Assembly: GCA_934281515.1 (NCBI GenBank)
Contig: CAKQXG010000110.1
Coordinates: forward strand, 1 to 7,112
Direction: 5' to 3'
Length of the DNA: 7,112 nt
DNA from: an uncultured Clostridia bacterium
Lineage (GTDB): Bacteria > Bacillota > Clostridia > Christensenellales > CAG-314
Part shown: one piece after another, positions 1 to 6,423 of the stretch
How positions within the stretch are numbered: position 1 is the stretch's first letter
Layout: each line of letters begins with the position of its first letter
Translations under genes and position numbers: made by a program
Notes under the pieces: model-generated
The model's input: only the letters and a program-made list of their open reading frames with translations
The model's database searches: none
What the model was told of the DNA's origin: nothing

Positions 1-491
1 CGGCGCAGATAGCAATCCGCGCGGCTATCACGGGACACCTGGTGTTCAGCACATTGCACACCAACGACGCACCCGGTGCGATAGTGCGTATGACCGACAT
101 GGGCGTGGAGGACTACCTTGTGTCCGACGCACTTGTCGGCGTAATTGCTCAACGTCTGGTCAAAAAGTTGTGCCCTGCCTGCAAAAAACGCGGCAAAACC
201 ACCCAAAAGGAAATGGACATACTGGGACTTACCGAGCCTGTAACGATATCTCGTCCGCAAGGGTGCCAATTCTGCAACGGCACGGGTTACAAGGGGCGCA
301 TTGCAATACACGAAATAATGTATCTCAACGAAGGCATGCGACAGGCGGTCAGCAACGAAAAATCATTGGAGAAGTTGCGCGACATAGCCAAAGCCAACGG
401 CATGAATACCCTATGGCAGAGTTGCCGCGAGTACGTGCTGAAAGGTGTGACGTCGATACAGGAGCTTATGACGTTGGATTCTGACGACTAA
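1..491 (+). CDS. gspE/pilB: GspE/PilB-family type II secretion / type IV pilus assembly ATPase, C-terminal part (5' truncated by window)
   Basis: The reading frame is already open at base 3 and ends at TAA 489-491, leaving 162 residues. This family forms a hexameric cytoplasmic ATPase that powers assembly of type II secretion pseudopili or type IV pili at the inner face of the membrane. The visible start, AQIAIRAAITGHLV followed by FSTLHTNDA, is the highly conserved stretch after the Walker B region, including its histidine box. A four-cysteine zinc site follows: CPAC (bases about 171-182) and CQFC (about 264-275), 28 residues apart, then GTGYKGR. This cysteine site is typical of GspE/PilB and absent from PilT. 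The Walker A motif lies outside the window. The last ten residues (LDSDD end) are not conserved. Usually a GspF/PilC membrane gene sits close by; none follows here. Assignment to the family is secure; which machine it serves cannot be decided. Confidence 0.95.
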   Translation, partial: AQIAIRAAITGHLVFSTLHTNDAPGAIVRMTDMGVEDYLVSDALVGVIAQRLVKKLCPACKKRGKTTQKEMDILGLTEPVTISRPQGCQFCNGTGYKGRIAIHEIMYLNEGMRQAVSNEKSLEKLRDIAKANGMNTLWQSCREYVLKGVTSIQELMTLDSDD

Positions 492-618
492 TGTAGCGGC
501 GCATATCGGCACATCTAGACACTGCGTGGCTTACGCGCGCGGGTCATGTATGTCCGTATACACTCCCCTTGCGCATTGCGCCCAGCCGTGTCTATCTGCA
601 CCAATCTGCGCCGCTACA
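492..618. repeat. 127-base imperfect fold-back (MITE-like) element
   Basis: The ends are perfect 12-base inverted repeats, TGTAGCGGCGCA at 492-503 and TGCGCCGCTACA at 607-618. Complementarity continues imperfectly inward: about 18 of the next 27 positions match, and 12 of 17 match between 535-551 and 558-574. Only about six bases (552-557) are left for a loop, so the whole element can fold as one long hairpin. It carries no ORF. The ends resemble the TGTAGGGGCG...CGCCCCTACA dispersed repeats I remember from gut Clostridia, a recollection I cannot test here. It begins one base after the gspE stop codon. CTA lies at 488-490 and again at 619-621 as a possible, weak target duplication. It has no T-tract, so it is not a canonical terminator, though such a hairpin could affect the 3' end of the upstream mRNA. 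Confidence 0.75.
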
Positions 619-649
619 CTAGTTGGAAATGCTAGTTGGTGATACTAGC
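619..649. repeat. Short direct and inverted repeat cluster (CTAGTTGG)
   Basis: CTAGTTGG occurs at 619-626 and 632-639, immediately after the fold-back element. GCTAGT (631-636) can also pair with ACTAGC (644-649) over a seven-base loop. This may be debris of repeated insertion at this site or a small operator; the sequence alone does not say which. Confidence 0.4.
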
Positions 650-711
650 CTATACCGTCACGGCAAATGCAGGTCAAAACTGATGGTATCGAAAACCGAA
701 CCGCTTGAAAG

Positions 712-770
712 CCTTCCCTTTCGATGGAAAGGTGGCAAAAACGTAGTTTTTGACGGATGAGGTGGCTGAG
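712..770. repeat. Two-hairpin dispersed repeat of the Clostridia intergenic type
   Basis: Two adjacent perfect hairpins are visible. CCTTTC (717-722) pairs with GAAAGG (727-732) over a four-base loop. CAAAAAC (736-742) pairs with GTTTTTG (746-752) over a three-base loop. They are joined by GTGG and followed by ACGGATGAGGTGG (753-765). The order (CTTCC-rich hairpin, GGTGGC, second hairpin, GACGGATGAGG) matches a repeat I remember as abundant between genes in gut Firmicutes. The second hairpin is the part that varies between copies. It encodes nothing, and the U-run lies inside the stem rather than after it, so it is not a standard terminator. Confidence 0.65.
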
Positions 771-895
771 ATGAATGGTATATTTACAATAGTCTGCCTT
801 TTTTCAATCTGCCTATCTTCGTCTACACTTGGCGTGGCGTACTTGCTCAAACTTTGCAATTACAAATTACAAAAACATACAAGGAGAAAAATACA

Positions 896-2884
896 ATGAA
901 AAAGATATTGTCTGTTTGCCTTATCTTGATGATTGCTTTGCCCGTTGCGTTTTCGTTTGTCGGGTGCAACTATCTCAACGATTTTCCCGATTTGTCGGGG
1001 TACATTGCCAACGTTACCGACGCTACGGGTGTGGGCATTTCCAAGTTGACCAAAACTTCGGCAACCGGCAAAAACGGCGGCTTGTTTGCCGCTGTCGGTG
1101 CAAAGCACGACAACAAACAACTCTCAGCCGACGGCGACGGCAAAAACTACGCCATGGTCGGCAACGACAACGGTTTTGAAGAGCTTTCCTTTACCAAAAT
1201 TATTGCCGACGCTGCCGCCGAGCTTATCCAAGGCGAAACGCGCGTGATTGCTTCGTCCAACAAAGATACGTCGGTCGACATCGTGTCACGCAACGATTAC
1301 AGCATTACGTTCCACGTTGATCCCTCGTGCGAGTACCGCGCGGTAGATATGGACGGCAACGTACTTGTCGAGTGGGGCAAGTTTGAGACTGACACGCATA
1401 CATTCGACATTGCGCAGGCTCGTGACGCCAAAGTGGAGTGCCGCTCGTTGGAAGCCAAGATTTCTTTCAACACGCTCGACGGCTTCGAGTACACGATTTG
1501 TCACAACGGTCAACCCGTCATGGAAGGTTTGCGCGACAACGATGACAACGACAACAGCAAGCGCAAGGGTTTTGCGGAGTGGGGACACTTTACCGAAGGC
1601 GAGTCCTACGAAGTGCGATACAAGGGACACGGCAAAAAGGACGAATGTTCCCAAGATAAACTTGGCGCAGACATCGACAAGCTGTACACGGTTAACGGCT
1701 TTACGTTTATCAGTTTTGTAGCCAAGGGCAAGAGCAAACGTCCGAGCGAAGCCGAAACGATATACTGTCAGGACGGCGTAAACGCCTACGACAAAATCGG
1801 TTACTACAGCGACAAAACACGCAAAAGTTTTGTAATAGACAACGCAACAGGCTATGTTTATCCGTTAGAAAACTTCCACATTCGATACATAATGAACGGA
1901 TTGTTGTTTTCGGATGAAAATGACTTTTGGGATCGTAAATATGTATATGATTTCAATACAACCGAAGACGGACAATTGAACATTTATCAACTTTTCTCTA
2001 ATACTGACAACAAGTATGTAAGAAGTTGTGCAAAAGACAAATATGGTCATAAATACATAATTAATGTGTTTTCTGACGGATATGACAATACGACGGATAC
2101 ATACTATTTGGAACAAGGTGAACTGCTTTGCTCAACATCCGGCGATGTGATAATAATTGAAAATGACGGCAACCAAGTATCGTCAATTAAAGTTTCAACA
2201 GCAGACGGAAAATTCCGTGAATTAAACGACAACGATAATTTTTCATTGTATAACGGTGGAGGTTTGGCAAGATATAGGTATACTATTAAAAGTGGTGTTT
2301 TATATCGTTGGGATGAAGATACGGTACATTTTGATGATGGAGGGGGACTCCTTACAGTATTAGCAAGGGTTTATTATGGAATTGAACCGATTGATCAAAA
2401 CTTTTCTGATTATCTTGACATTGGCATTAGATTTTACAATGGAGACTTGCTTAAATACGTAAAAGAGCAATTTGATGGTAACTATCGATATGTTGAATAT
2501 CGTCCATTAGAAATAATTTATAGTGATGGCGTTGATCTGTTAGAATGGAATCTTTCTTTTTTGGAAGATTACGATACGATTTTGGCGATAGGCAATGGTA
2601 AGTTGATAAGGTTTAGAAACGTTTGGGAATATATGGCAAACACGTTCCATGATGATACCGAAATCAGTGCTTGTGAGTTTGACGTGATTTATGACGGAAA
2701 ACTGACGGTAAAGTATGACGACGAACAAGGTAAAAACCAACTTGTCGAGGACGGTTACAACGGACAAACGAAGTACGAAATCGCCGTCGACTACACGGGC
2801 AATACAGTCAACTTCCGTTTGGTGGAGCAAAGCAGTTACACTCGTCCGCCGCGTACCGTCATTTTGCAACCGATAAATAGATAG
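896..2884 (+). CDS. Predicted secreted lipoprotein of unknown function, 662 residues, compositionally mosaic
   Basis: The start is ATG 896, nine bases after AAGGAG (881-886). The open frame reaches 14 codons further upstream, but that would spoil the signal peptide. Residues 1-23 form a lipoprotein signal: MKK, a hydrophobic core, then FVGC with the lipid-bearing cysteine at residue 24. Phe at -3 is slightly unusual for a lipobox. The mature protein is predicted to sit on the outer face of the membrane. Residues 136-182 and 188-251 look like two diverged copies of a beta-rich module, sharing a [T/S]F...EY...G...E core and an EWG-x-F motif. The second copy has a DN-rich insert at 214-220. The rest is rich in Tyr, Asp, Asn and Gly and looks like beta structure; no catalytic motif is evident. 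Rows of 60 bases up to 1800 run at about 50-58% GC, rows from 1801 to about 2640 at about 32-37%, and the end recovers to 42-50%. I do not recognise the family. Confidence 0.85.
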   Translation: MKKILSVCLILMIALPVAFSFVGCNYLNDFPDLSGYIANVTDATGVGISKLTKTSATGKNGGLFAAVGAKHDNKQLSADGDGKNYAMVGNDNGFEELSFTKIIADAAAELIQGETRVIASSNKDTSVDIVSRNDYSITFHVDPSCEYRAVDMDGNVLVEWGKFETDTHTFDIAQARDAKVECRSLEAKISFNTLDGFEYTICHNGQPVMEGLRDNDDNDNSKRKGFAEWGHFTEGESYEVRYKGHGKKDECSQDKLGADIDKLYTVNGFTFISFVAKGKSKRPSEAETIYCQDGVNAYDKIGYYSDKTRKSFVIDNATGYVYPLENFHIRYIMNGLLFSDENDFWDRKYVYDFNTTEDGQLNIYQLFSNTDNKYVRSCAKDKYGHKYIINVFSDGYDNTTDTYYLEQGELLCSTSGDVIIIENDGNQVSSIKVSTADGKFRELNDNDNFSLYNGGGLARYRYTIKSGVLYRWDEDTVHFDDGGGLLTVLARVYYGIEPIDQNFSDYLDIGIRFYNGDLLKYVKEQFDGNYRYVEYRPLEIIYSDGVDLLEWNLSFLEDYDTILAIGNGKLIRFRNVWEYMANTFHDDTEISACEFDVIYDGKLTVKYDDEQGKNQLVEDGYNGQTKYEIAVDYTGNTVNFRLVEQSSYTRPPRTVILQPINR

Positions 2885-2900
2885 TAATTATTCCATCATG

Positions 2901-2967
2901 CCTCTTCCAAAAGCTTTTGGAAAGGGGTATGGGGAGAACGCTTTTCACCGAAAAAGTTCTCCCCATA
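2901..2967. repeat. Palindromic intergenic repeat with two stem-loops
   Basis: The first part contains a perfect 18-base palindrome, TTCCAAAAGCTTTTGGAA (2905-2922), whose stem can extend to 2901-2926 with one mismatch. The second is a hairpin with a 12-base perfect stem, TATGGGGAGAAC (2928-2939) with GTTCTCCCCATA (2956-2967). It is topped by TTTTC/GAAAA (2942-2946 with 2950-2954). The order resembles another repeat I recall as common in Clostridia genomes (CTTTTGGAAAGGGGTATGGGGAGAA type). It lies 16 bases after the lipoprotein stop and 22 bases before the next start codon. There is no U-tract after the stem, so termination is possible but not canonical. Confidence 0.7.
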
Positions 2968-2989
2968 AACAACCACACTTCAAAAAACA

Positions 2990-5752
2990 ATGGCATATCA
3001 ACATTTTTATTCGTGCGTGCCTGCGCGCGTCAGTATGTTCAACAAGGTGGACGGCTACGACACATTTGTCGCCTCCGACATATTTACCAAGGACTACATC
3101 GACGACAATTTGTCGCCGATATTGGAGTACCGTCCGACCAAGTACGAACTGCCGGTAATACGGCGCGGAAAGTTGCCCCCTGCATATTGTCAGTTTAAGG
3201 GCAAACAAAACCAAATAATACAAAGTTGCGTCAGCTACATTCCGTCGGACTACACGGGCGAACGTAGTGCTTTTATGATACATACAATCGTCCTTACCGA
3301 CGAGGAAAAGACTGCCGCCGACGCACTGTACGACAGACAGGTTGTCAACCCCGCGCTGTTTAAGACGGATATTGCCGACTTCAAGATTACGCGCGCAAGC
3401 GGTAGCCCGAAAAATAACTATCCGCAACTGGAATACAAGGTGGAACGGATTCCTGCGGTAGAAGCGCTTGTTACGCAGTACGACCCCGTACCGCTGAAAA
3501 GGTTGATTTACGCATTGTTGCTGACGGCATGCGGCAAGGGCAAGACGGTGTTTGTAACGCTAAACAAGTCGCTAGACGAACTGTCTGCCGCGGCACTAGA
3601 CCTTATGAACACATTGTTGCAGGTGTTTCCGCATACTTTGCGCGACAACATCAGCTTTGTTACATATCTCAGCGAGTACAACAAGCTTAATGTGTTTGAC
3701 GTCAAGTTTTTGCCTGCCGATTGTATGCCGCCCGTGGGCAAGGGGTATATGTTCAACATGACACGCAGCATGGCAGACGGTATCCGCGACGACGACTACC
3801 GCGCCAACGAACAAGTTGTCAACTTTTTGTACGGACTGCTGACTAACAAGCCGCTTCGTAGCCGCTTTATCAAATTTGCCGAACGTGCGGTTACGCTGGA
3901 ACCGGCCTTCAAGACGCCCAACATAAAGAATTTTACGGCAATGGTAACGTTGTTCCGACAGATTTGCCGTGCCTTTACCGAAAAACAACTGTTGCCTGAT
4001 GACGACCGAGTACTTGACATGTTTAAGACATACGAAAAGTACCGAGCGATACTTTCGCCGTCGGAACGTTGCGTGGTGTACAACTCGCTGACGAGATACA
4101 AGCGATTGCACAAGGCAATACCGCAGCAGGTTTTTGCCAAGGTGTGCAAGCTGTACCCCGACGAGCCGGAGCGCGTGCGCGTGTCTGTGATGAAAATCAT
4201 GTTGGACTTGATTCACACCGACATCATGCGCGACAAACTGTTTGCGTTTATCAAAAGCAACTTCGACAGCGAGTCGCAACGCAGCAGATCGCTTATTTGT
4301 CGCAATCTGGTGCGCGTGTACTACGGCGGATTTTTGCAATCGCAGATACTTGCGTTGTACAGCGAGCATTTCGGCGAGGAGTCGGAAGGCACGCAGGACT
4401 ATATTTTTAGCCGTCTGATGTTGAGTATACGTACCCCTGCCGTACAGGAACCGTTGCTTGCGTTTTTGCAAAAGTATTACGACCGTCTGAGTGACAACCA
4501 AAAACGGGTGTTGTATCGCACCTTTTTTGAAATGTTGCCCGAGGCGGACGAACTGTCGGGACTGATTATCGGGTTTATCAACGACCATATCACTCACGAA
4601 AGTGACGAGTTTGTTACGCTTGTCGGCGACAGGCTTGTCAAAATCGTCGACGCGGAGTGCCGCAAGGCAAGTAACCTCATCGGGCTGATATTTGCGCAGG
4701 GCGGTTTTTGCGAAAAGGTCATTTTGTCGGTATTGCTTACGCAGTGGAGCCAACGCAAAATTTTTAAACAGTATTTGCAACTGCTTGCCGACAGCGACTT
4801 TTTGCGTACAGCCGACAGCTTGTACAACTGCTTTGTTGCCGCTCCGCATGCCGACAAACACGTGGTGGCACAGGTGCGCAAGGTTGCCGACGACAAACTG
4901 TTGCCCAATGCGCAGAACTGCGATTTTTTCCATTTGTCGCGTATCAACGACCGCTATGTGCGTTACGCCAGGCAGAATGCCGACAGCGTGTGGCTGGATA
5001 CGTGCAACAACCTTGCAGATACATGCCTTGCTTCGGCGATCAAGTTGCGCGTGACCGATTGCTTCAACTATCGCAACGCAACCGAACGTATCGCGCAGGT
5101 GATTGCCTATGCCGACAAGTATCCGTTTGTCAAGGATGCCGAACGCTATCCGGCTGTAGTGGCAGTGCAATCGTTGCTTGACGGCGGCGAACCGTATGCG
5201 GCGTTGGCAGGATTGGAGACGATCCGCACAAAACGCGCCGAGTCGGTCAACGTGGCGCAACTGCTTGAAAACGTCTTGCTTGCCAACGTTAAAGACAGGA
5301 TTGTTGCAGGCGAGGATGCAGGTAAGATTTGCGATATTGCAATGGTGACAAGCTTTGCACGCGGCGCACTGTTCGACTTCGACAAGGTGTACCAAACGGT
5401 GTACCCCGGGCTTGACAGATTGTATTCCCGTCAGGCAGGCAACGACAGCAGAGCAATGCAACGCGTAGTATCGCAGGCTACAATGGAGACGTTGTCGGCA
5501 ATGTGTCTGTCGACCGTACGTATGCGCAGTAGCGGTGCAAGCGACAGAGTTAAGGATTCCGTGCTGGTTGCCAACAACAAAAACGGGGCGTTGGGGACTT
5601 GCGTCGGTAAGCATGTGTCGGCTTTGAACGGCGCAGACAACGCAACGCTACGCAACCGCCTGGCTGAAAGCGGCGATGAGACGCTTGTTAAGGATGTCAA
5701 TCTGAAGCGCGGCGGTATACTCGGCGTGCTTGGCGGATTGTTTAAAAAGTAA
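2990..5752 (+). CDS. Large cytosolic protein, 920 residues, with a tentative GAP1-N2-like N-terminal domain
   Basis: ATG 2990 is the first start after an in-frame stop at 2966-2968. There is no clear Shine-Dalgarno sequence: the 22 bases before it are A/C-rich. The start MAYQHFYSCVPARVSMFNK, then PPAYCQF (about 63-69), SYIPSDYTGERSAFMIHTIV (82-101) and DNISFVTYLSEYN (219-231), recalls the GTPase-associated protein 1 N-terminal type 2 domain (Tyr-Ser start, D-x-x-GR/GER-x(3-5)-H core, FxTY element). In that family the protein is encoded beside GTPases in predicted conflict systems; no GTPase gene is in view. Residues about 270-800 are predicted mainly helical, with many short Leu/Arg/Asp-rich helices like a repeat solenoid. 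No transmembrane segment or signal peptide is seen. The tail (904-920) is a Gly/Leu amphipathic stretch ending GGLFKK. Base composition is even throughout. The gene is certain; the domain assignment is about 40% sure. Confidence 0.8.
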   Translation: MAYQHFYSCVPARVSMFNKVDGYDTFVASDIFTKDYIDDNLSPILEYRPTKYELPVIRRGKLPPAYCQFKGKQNQIIQSCVSYIPSDYTGERSAFMIHTIVLTDEEKTAADALYDRQVVNPALFKTDIADFKITRASGSPKNNYPQLEYKVERIPAVEALVTQYDPVPLKRLIYALLLTACGKGKTVFVTLNKSLDELSAAALDLMNTLLQVFPHTLRDNISFVTYLSEYNKLNVFDVKFLPADCMPPVGKGYMFNMTRSMADGIRDDDYRANEQVVNFLYGLLTNKPLRSRFIKFAERAVTLEPAFKTPNIKNFTAMVTLFRQICRAFTEKQLLPDDDRVLDMFKTYEKYRAILSPSERCVVYNSLTRYKRLHKAIPQQVFAKVCKLYPDEPERVRVSVMKIMLDLIHTDIMRDKLFAFIKSNFDSESQRSRSLICRNLVRVYYGGFLQSQILALYSEHFGEESEGTQDYIFSRLMLSIRTPAVQEPLLAFLQKYYDRLSDNQKRVLYRTFFEMLPEADELSGLIIGFINDHITHESDEFVTLVGDRLVKIVDAECRKASNLIGLIFAQGGFCEKVILSVLLTQWSQRKIFKQYLQLLADSDFLRTADSLYNCFVAAPHADKHVVAQVRKVADDKLLPNAQNCDFFHLSRINDRYVRYARQNADSVWLDTCNNLADTCLASAIKLRVTDCFNYRNATERIAQVIAYADKYPFVKDAERYPAVVAVQSLLDGGEPYAALAGLETIRTKRAESVNVAQLLENVLLANVKDRIVAGEDAGKICDIAMVTSFARGALFDFDKVYQTVYPGLDRLYSRQAGNDSRAMQRVVSQATMETLSAMCLSTVRMRSSGASDRVKDSVLVANNKNGALGTCVGKHVSALNGADNATLRNRLAESGDETLVKDVNLKRGGILGVLGGLFKK

Positions 5753-5775
5753 CAGAAATACTCAAATTACTACAC

Positions 5776-5834
5776 AAAACGACGATTTGCAGAATACTAT
5801 TACAAACATAGTACTCTAAAAATCGTCGTTTTTT
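5776..5834 (+). terminator. Strong intrinsic terminator after the 920-residue gene
   Basis: A 13-base perfect stem, AAAACGACGATTT (5776-5788) with AAATCGTCGTTTT (5820-5832), encloses a second 10-base stem (5791-5800 with 5808-5817, one mismatch) and a seven-base loop. The downstream arm runs into six T residues (5829-5834). It starts 24 bases after the stop codon. The matching A-run on the left arm means it could also terminate transcription from the other strand. Confidence 0.9.
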
Positions 5835-6027
5835 GCGTTTTGGAACAGTTTTTCTCTTTTTGTGGTGGGGCATGGGTTATGAGTAACTGTGCGTAGAAAG
5901 ATTTTGGTGCGACTATTAAATCATTCTAGCAGTGCCAACCGGTGTGTTAAATAGAGTCTTTATTGATGTTTCGAGTGTCGATATACGTAAGAAGTAGTTG
6001 AACGTAATGCGTATTTGTTGCTCCCTT

Positions 6028-6046
6028 ATGTACAAATTTTGTACAT
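6028..6046. promoter_or_regulatory. Operator 1 for the XRE regulator (perfect palindrome)
   Basis: ATGTACAAA-T-TTTGTACAT is a perfect 9+1+9 palindrome centred at 6037. It sits directly upstream of a helix-turn-helix gene and is repeated in near-identical form 31 bases further on, the usual picture of an autoregulated XRE repressor. That the XRE protein binds it is an inference from position and symmetry. Confidence 0.75.
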
Positions 6047-6048
6047 TT

Positions 6049-6078
6049 TACTTAATCTTGGTACATATTTTGTACAAT
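6049..6078 (+). promoter_or_regulatory. Probable promoter of the XRE gene
   Basis: TACAAT at 6073-6078 matches the -10 consensus at five of six positions. The -35 region is poor: TACTTA at 6049-6054 with an 18-base spacer. Operator 2 overlaps the -10 box. A start near 6085 would leave a very short leader with a free ribosome binding site (AAGGGAG, 6095-6101). Confidence 0.5.
6061..6075. promoter_or_regulatory. Operator 2 for the XRE regulator (one mismatch)
   Basis: GTACATA-T-TTTGTAC repeats the operator 1 core with one mismatch in the left arm. Its centre (6068) is 31 bases from that of operator 1, about three helical turns, so dimers on the two sites would face the same side of DNA. It overlaps the probable -10 box, which suits repression. 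Confidence 0.7.
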
Positions 6079-6109
6079 GGTTTAGATAAAAACTAAGGGA
6101 GTGTGCAAA

Positions 6110-6310
6110 ATGGAAATAGGTAAGAAATTGAGGGAACTACGAGTAGACAACGGCTTGACCCAAGCGCAACTGGCGCAGAAGTTGGGCATATCGAGGGTCA
6201 ACTACACGCGTTACGAAAACAACGCAGTGCGCCCCGACTACGAAACGATTATCAAAATAAGCGACTACTACGACATCTCGCTGGACGAATTGTTTGACAG
6301 AGAGCATTGA
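6110..6310 (+). CDS. XRE-family helix-turn-helix transcriptional regulator, 66 residues
   Basis: This is a stand-alone HTH_3 (Cro/C1-type) DNA-binding domain. The pattern is clear: IGKKLRELRVDNGLTQAQLA covers helices 1 and 2, KLGISRVNYTRYENN the turn and recognition helix, and RPDYETIIKISDYYDISLDE the closing helices, ending LFDREH. There is no extra sensor or dimerisation domain, and the length is normal for minimal phage- or toxin-antitoxin-style regulators. I chose ATG 6110 because AAGGGAG (6095-6101) is eight bases upstream; the in-frame GTG at 6101 overlaps that site. Two palindromes upstream suggest self-repression. Other targets are unknown. The next gene has its own promoter about 90 bases on, without this operator, so it is probably not a direct target. 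Confidence 0.92.
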   Translation: MEIGKKLRELRVDNGLTQAQLAQKLGISRVNYTRYENNAVRPDYETIIKISDYYDISLDELFDREH

Positions 6311-6312
6311 TG

Positions 6313-6349
6313 TTTTTCGATCGGCACCCGCCGTGCATGCATCGAAAAA
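6313..6349. other. Stem-loop after the XRE gene
   Basis: TTTTTCGAT (6313-6321) pairs with ATCGAAAAA (6341-6349). An inner stem, GCAC (6324-6327) with GTGC (6333-6336), is separated from it by a small internal loop. The T-run is on the 5' side and the A-run on the 3' side, the reverse of an intrinsic terminator. It starts two bases after the stop codon. It may block readthrough or protect the mRNA end. Confidence 0.6.
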
Positions 6350-6398
6350 AAAATGCTGTCAGGTGCATACATGTCTTGACAAAAATTTGCCCAAAACC

Positions 6399-6417
6399 TT
6401 GACAGCGGTGGTATAAT
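6399..6417 (+). promoter_or_regulatory. Extended -10 promoter for the membrane protein gene
   Basis: TGGTATAAT at 6409-6417 is a perfect TGn-extended -10 element, so transcription should begin near 6424. TTGACA occurs at 6399-6404 (spacer 7, too short) and at 6376-6381 (spacer 30, too long), so neither is a normal -35 box. An extended -10 can work without one. The misplaced TTGACA copies may instead be part of a regulator site. Confidence 0.75.
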
Positions 6418-6423
6418 GGGATT

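Larger units (their letters stand above)
492..895. other. Gene-free stretch between gspE and the lipoprotein gene
   Basis: These 404 bases hold the fold-back element, the CTAGTTGG cluster and the two-hairpin repeat. After them, 771-880 shows no recognisable gene or RNA. TACAAT at 785-790 is a possible -10 box for the lipoprotein gene, but no good -35 box sits at the right distance, so I do not call a promoter. The final 15 bases carry the AAGGAG ribosome binding site (881-886) of the next gene. Confidence 0.6.
5753..6109. other. Gene-free stretch between the 920-residue gene and the XRE gene
   Basis: These 357 bases hold the terminator, then 5835-6020, an AT-rich stretch in which I see no gene, RNA or repeat. 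Bases 6021-6101 carry the control region of the XRE gene. Confidence 0.6.

Noticed and set aside
2898..3158. An 86-codon plus-strand frame starting in the intergenic repeat.
   Set aside because: It is made of the palindromic repeat plus an out-of-frame read of the 920-residue gene, with no ribosome binding site.
3515..3550. A Walker A-like GKGKT in the 920-residue protein (about residues 182-186).
   Set aside because: The first glycine of GxxxxGK[ST] is missing and no Walker B follows at a suitable distance, so nucleotide binding is not supported.
3596..5614. A 672-codon open frame on the minus strand opposite the 920-residue gene.
   Set aside because: It is a mirror frame. The plus-strand frame is longer and has a recognisable start and even composition, while the antisense product is a Cys/His/Arg/Val-rich mix without domains or a ribosome binding site.
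6313..6349. The stem-loop after the XRE gene as an intrinsic terminator.
   Set aside because: The T-run precedes and the A-run follows the stem on both strands, the wrong order for termination.
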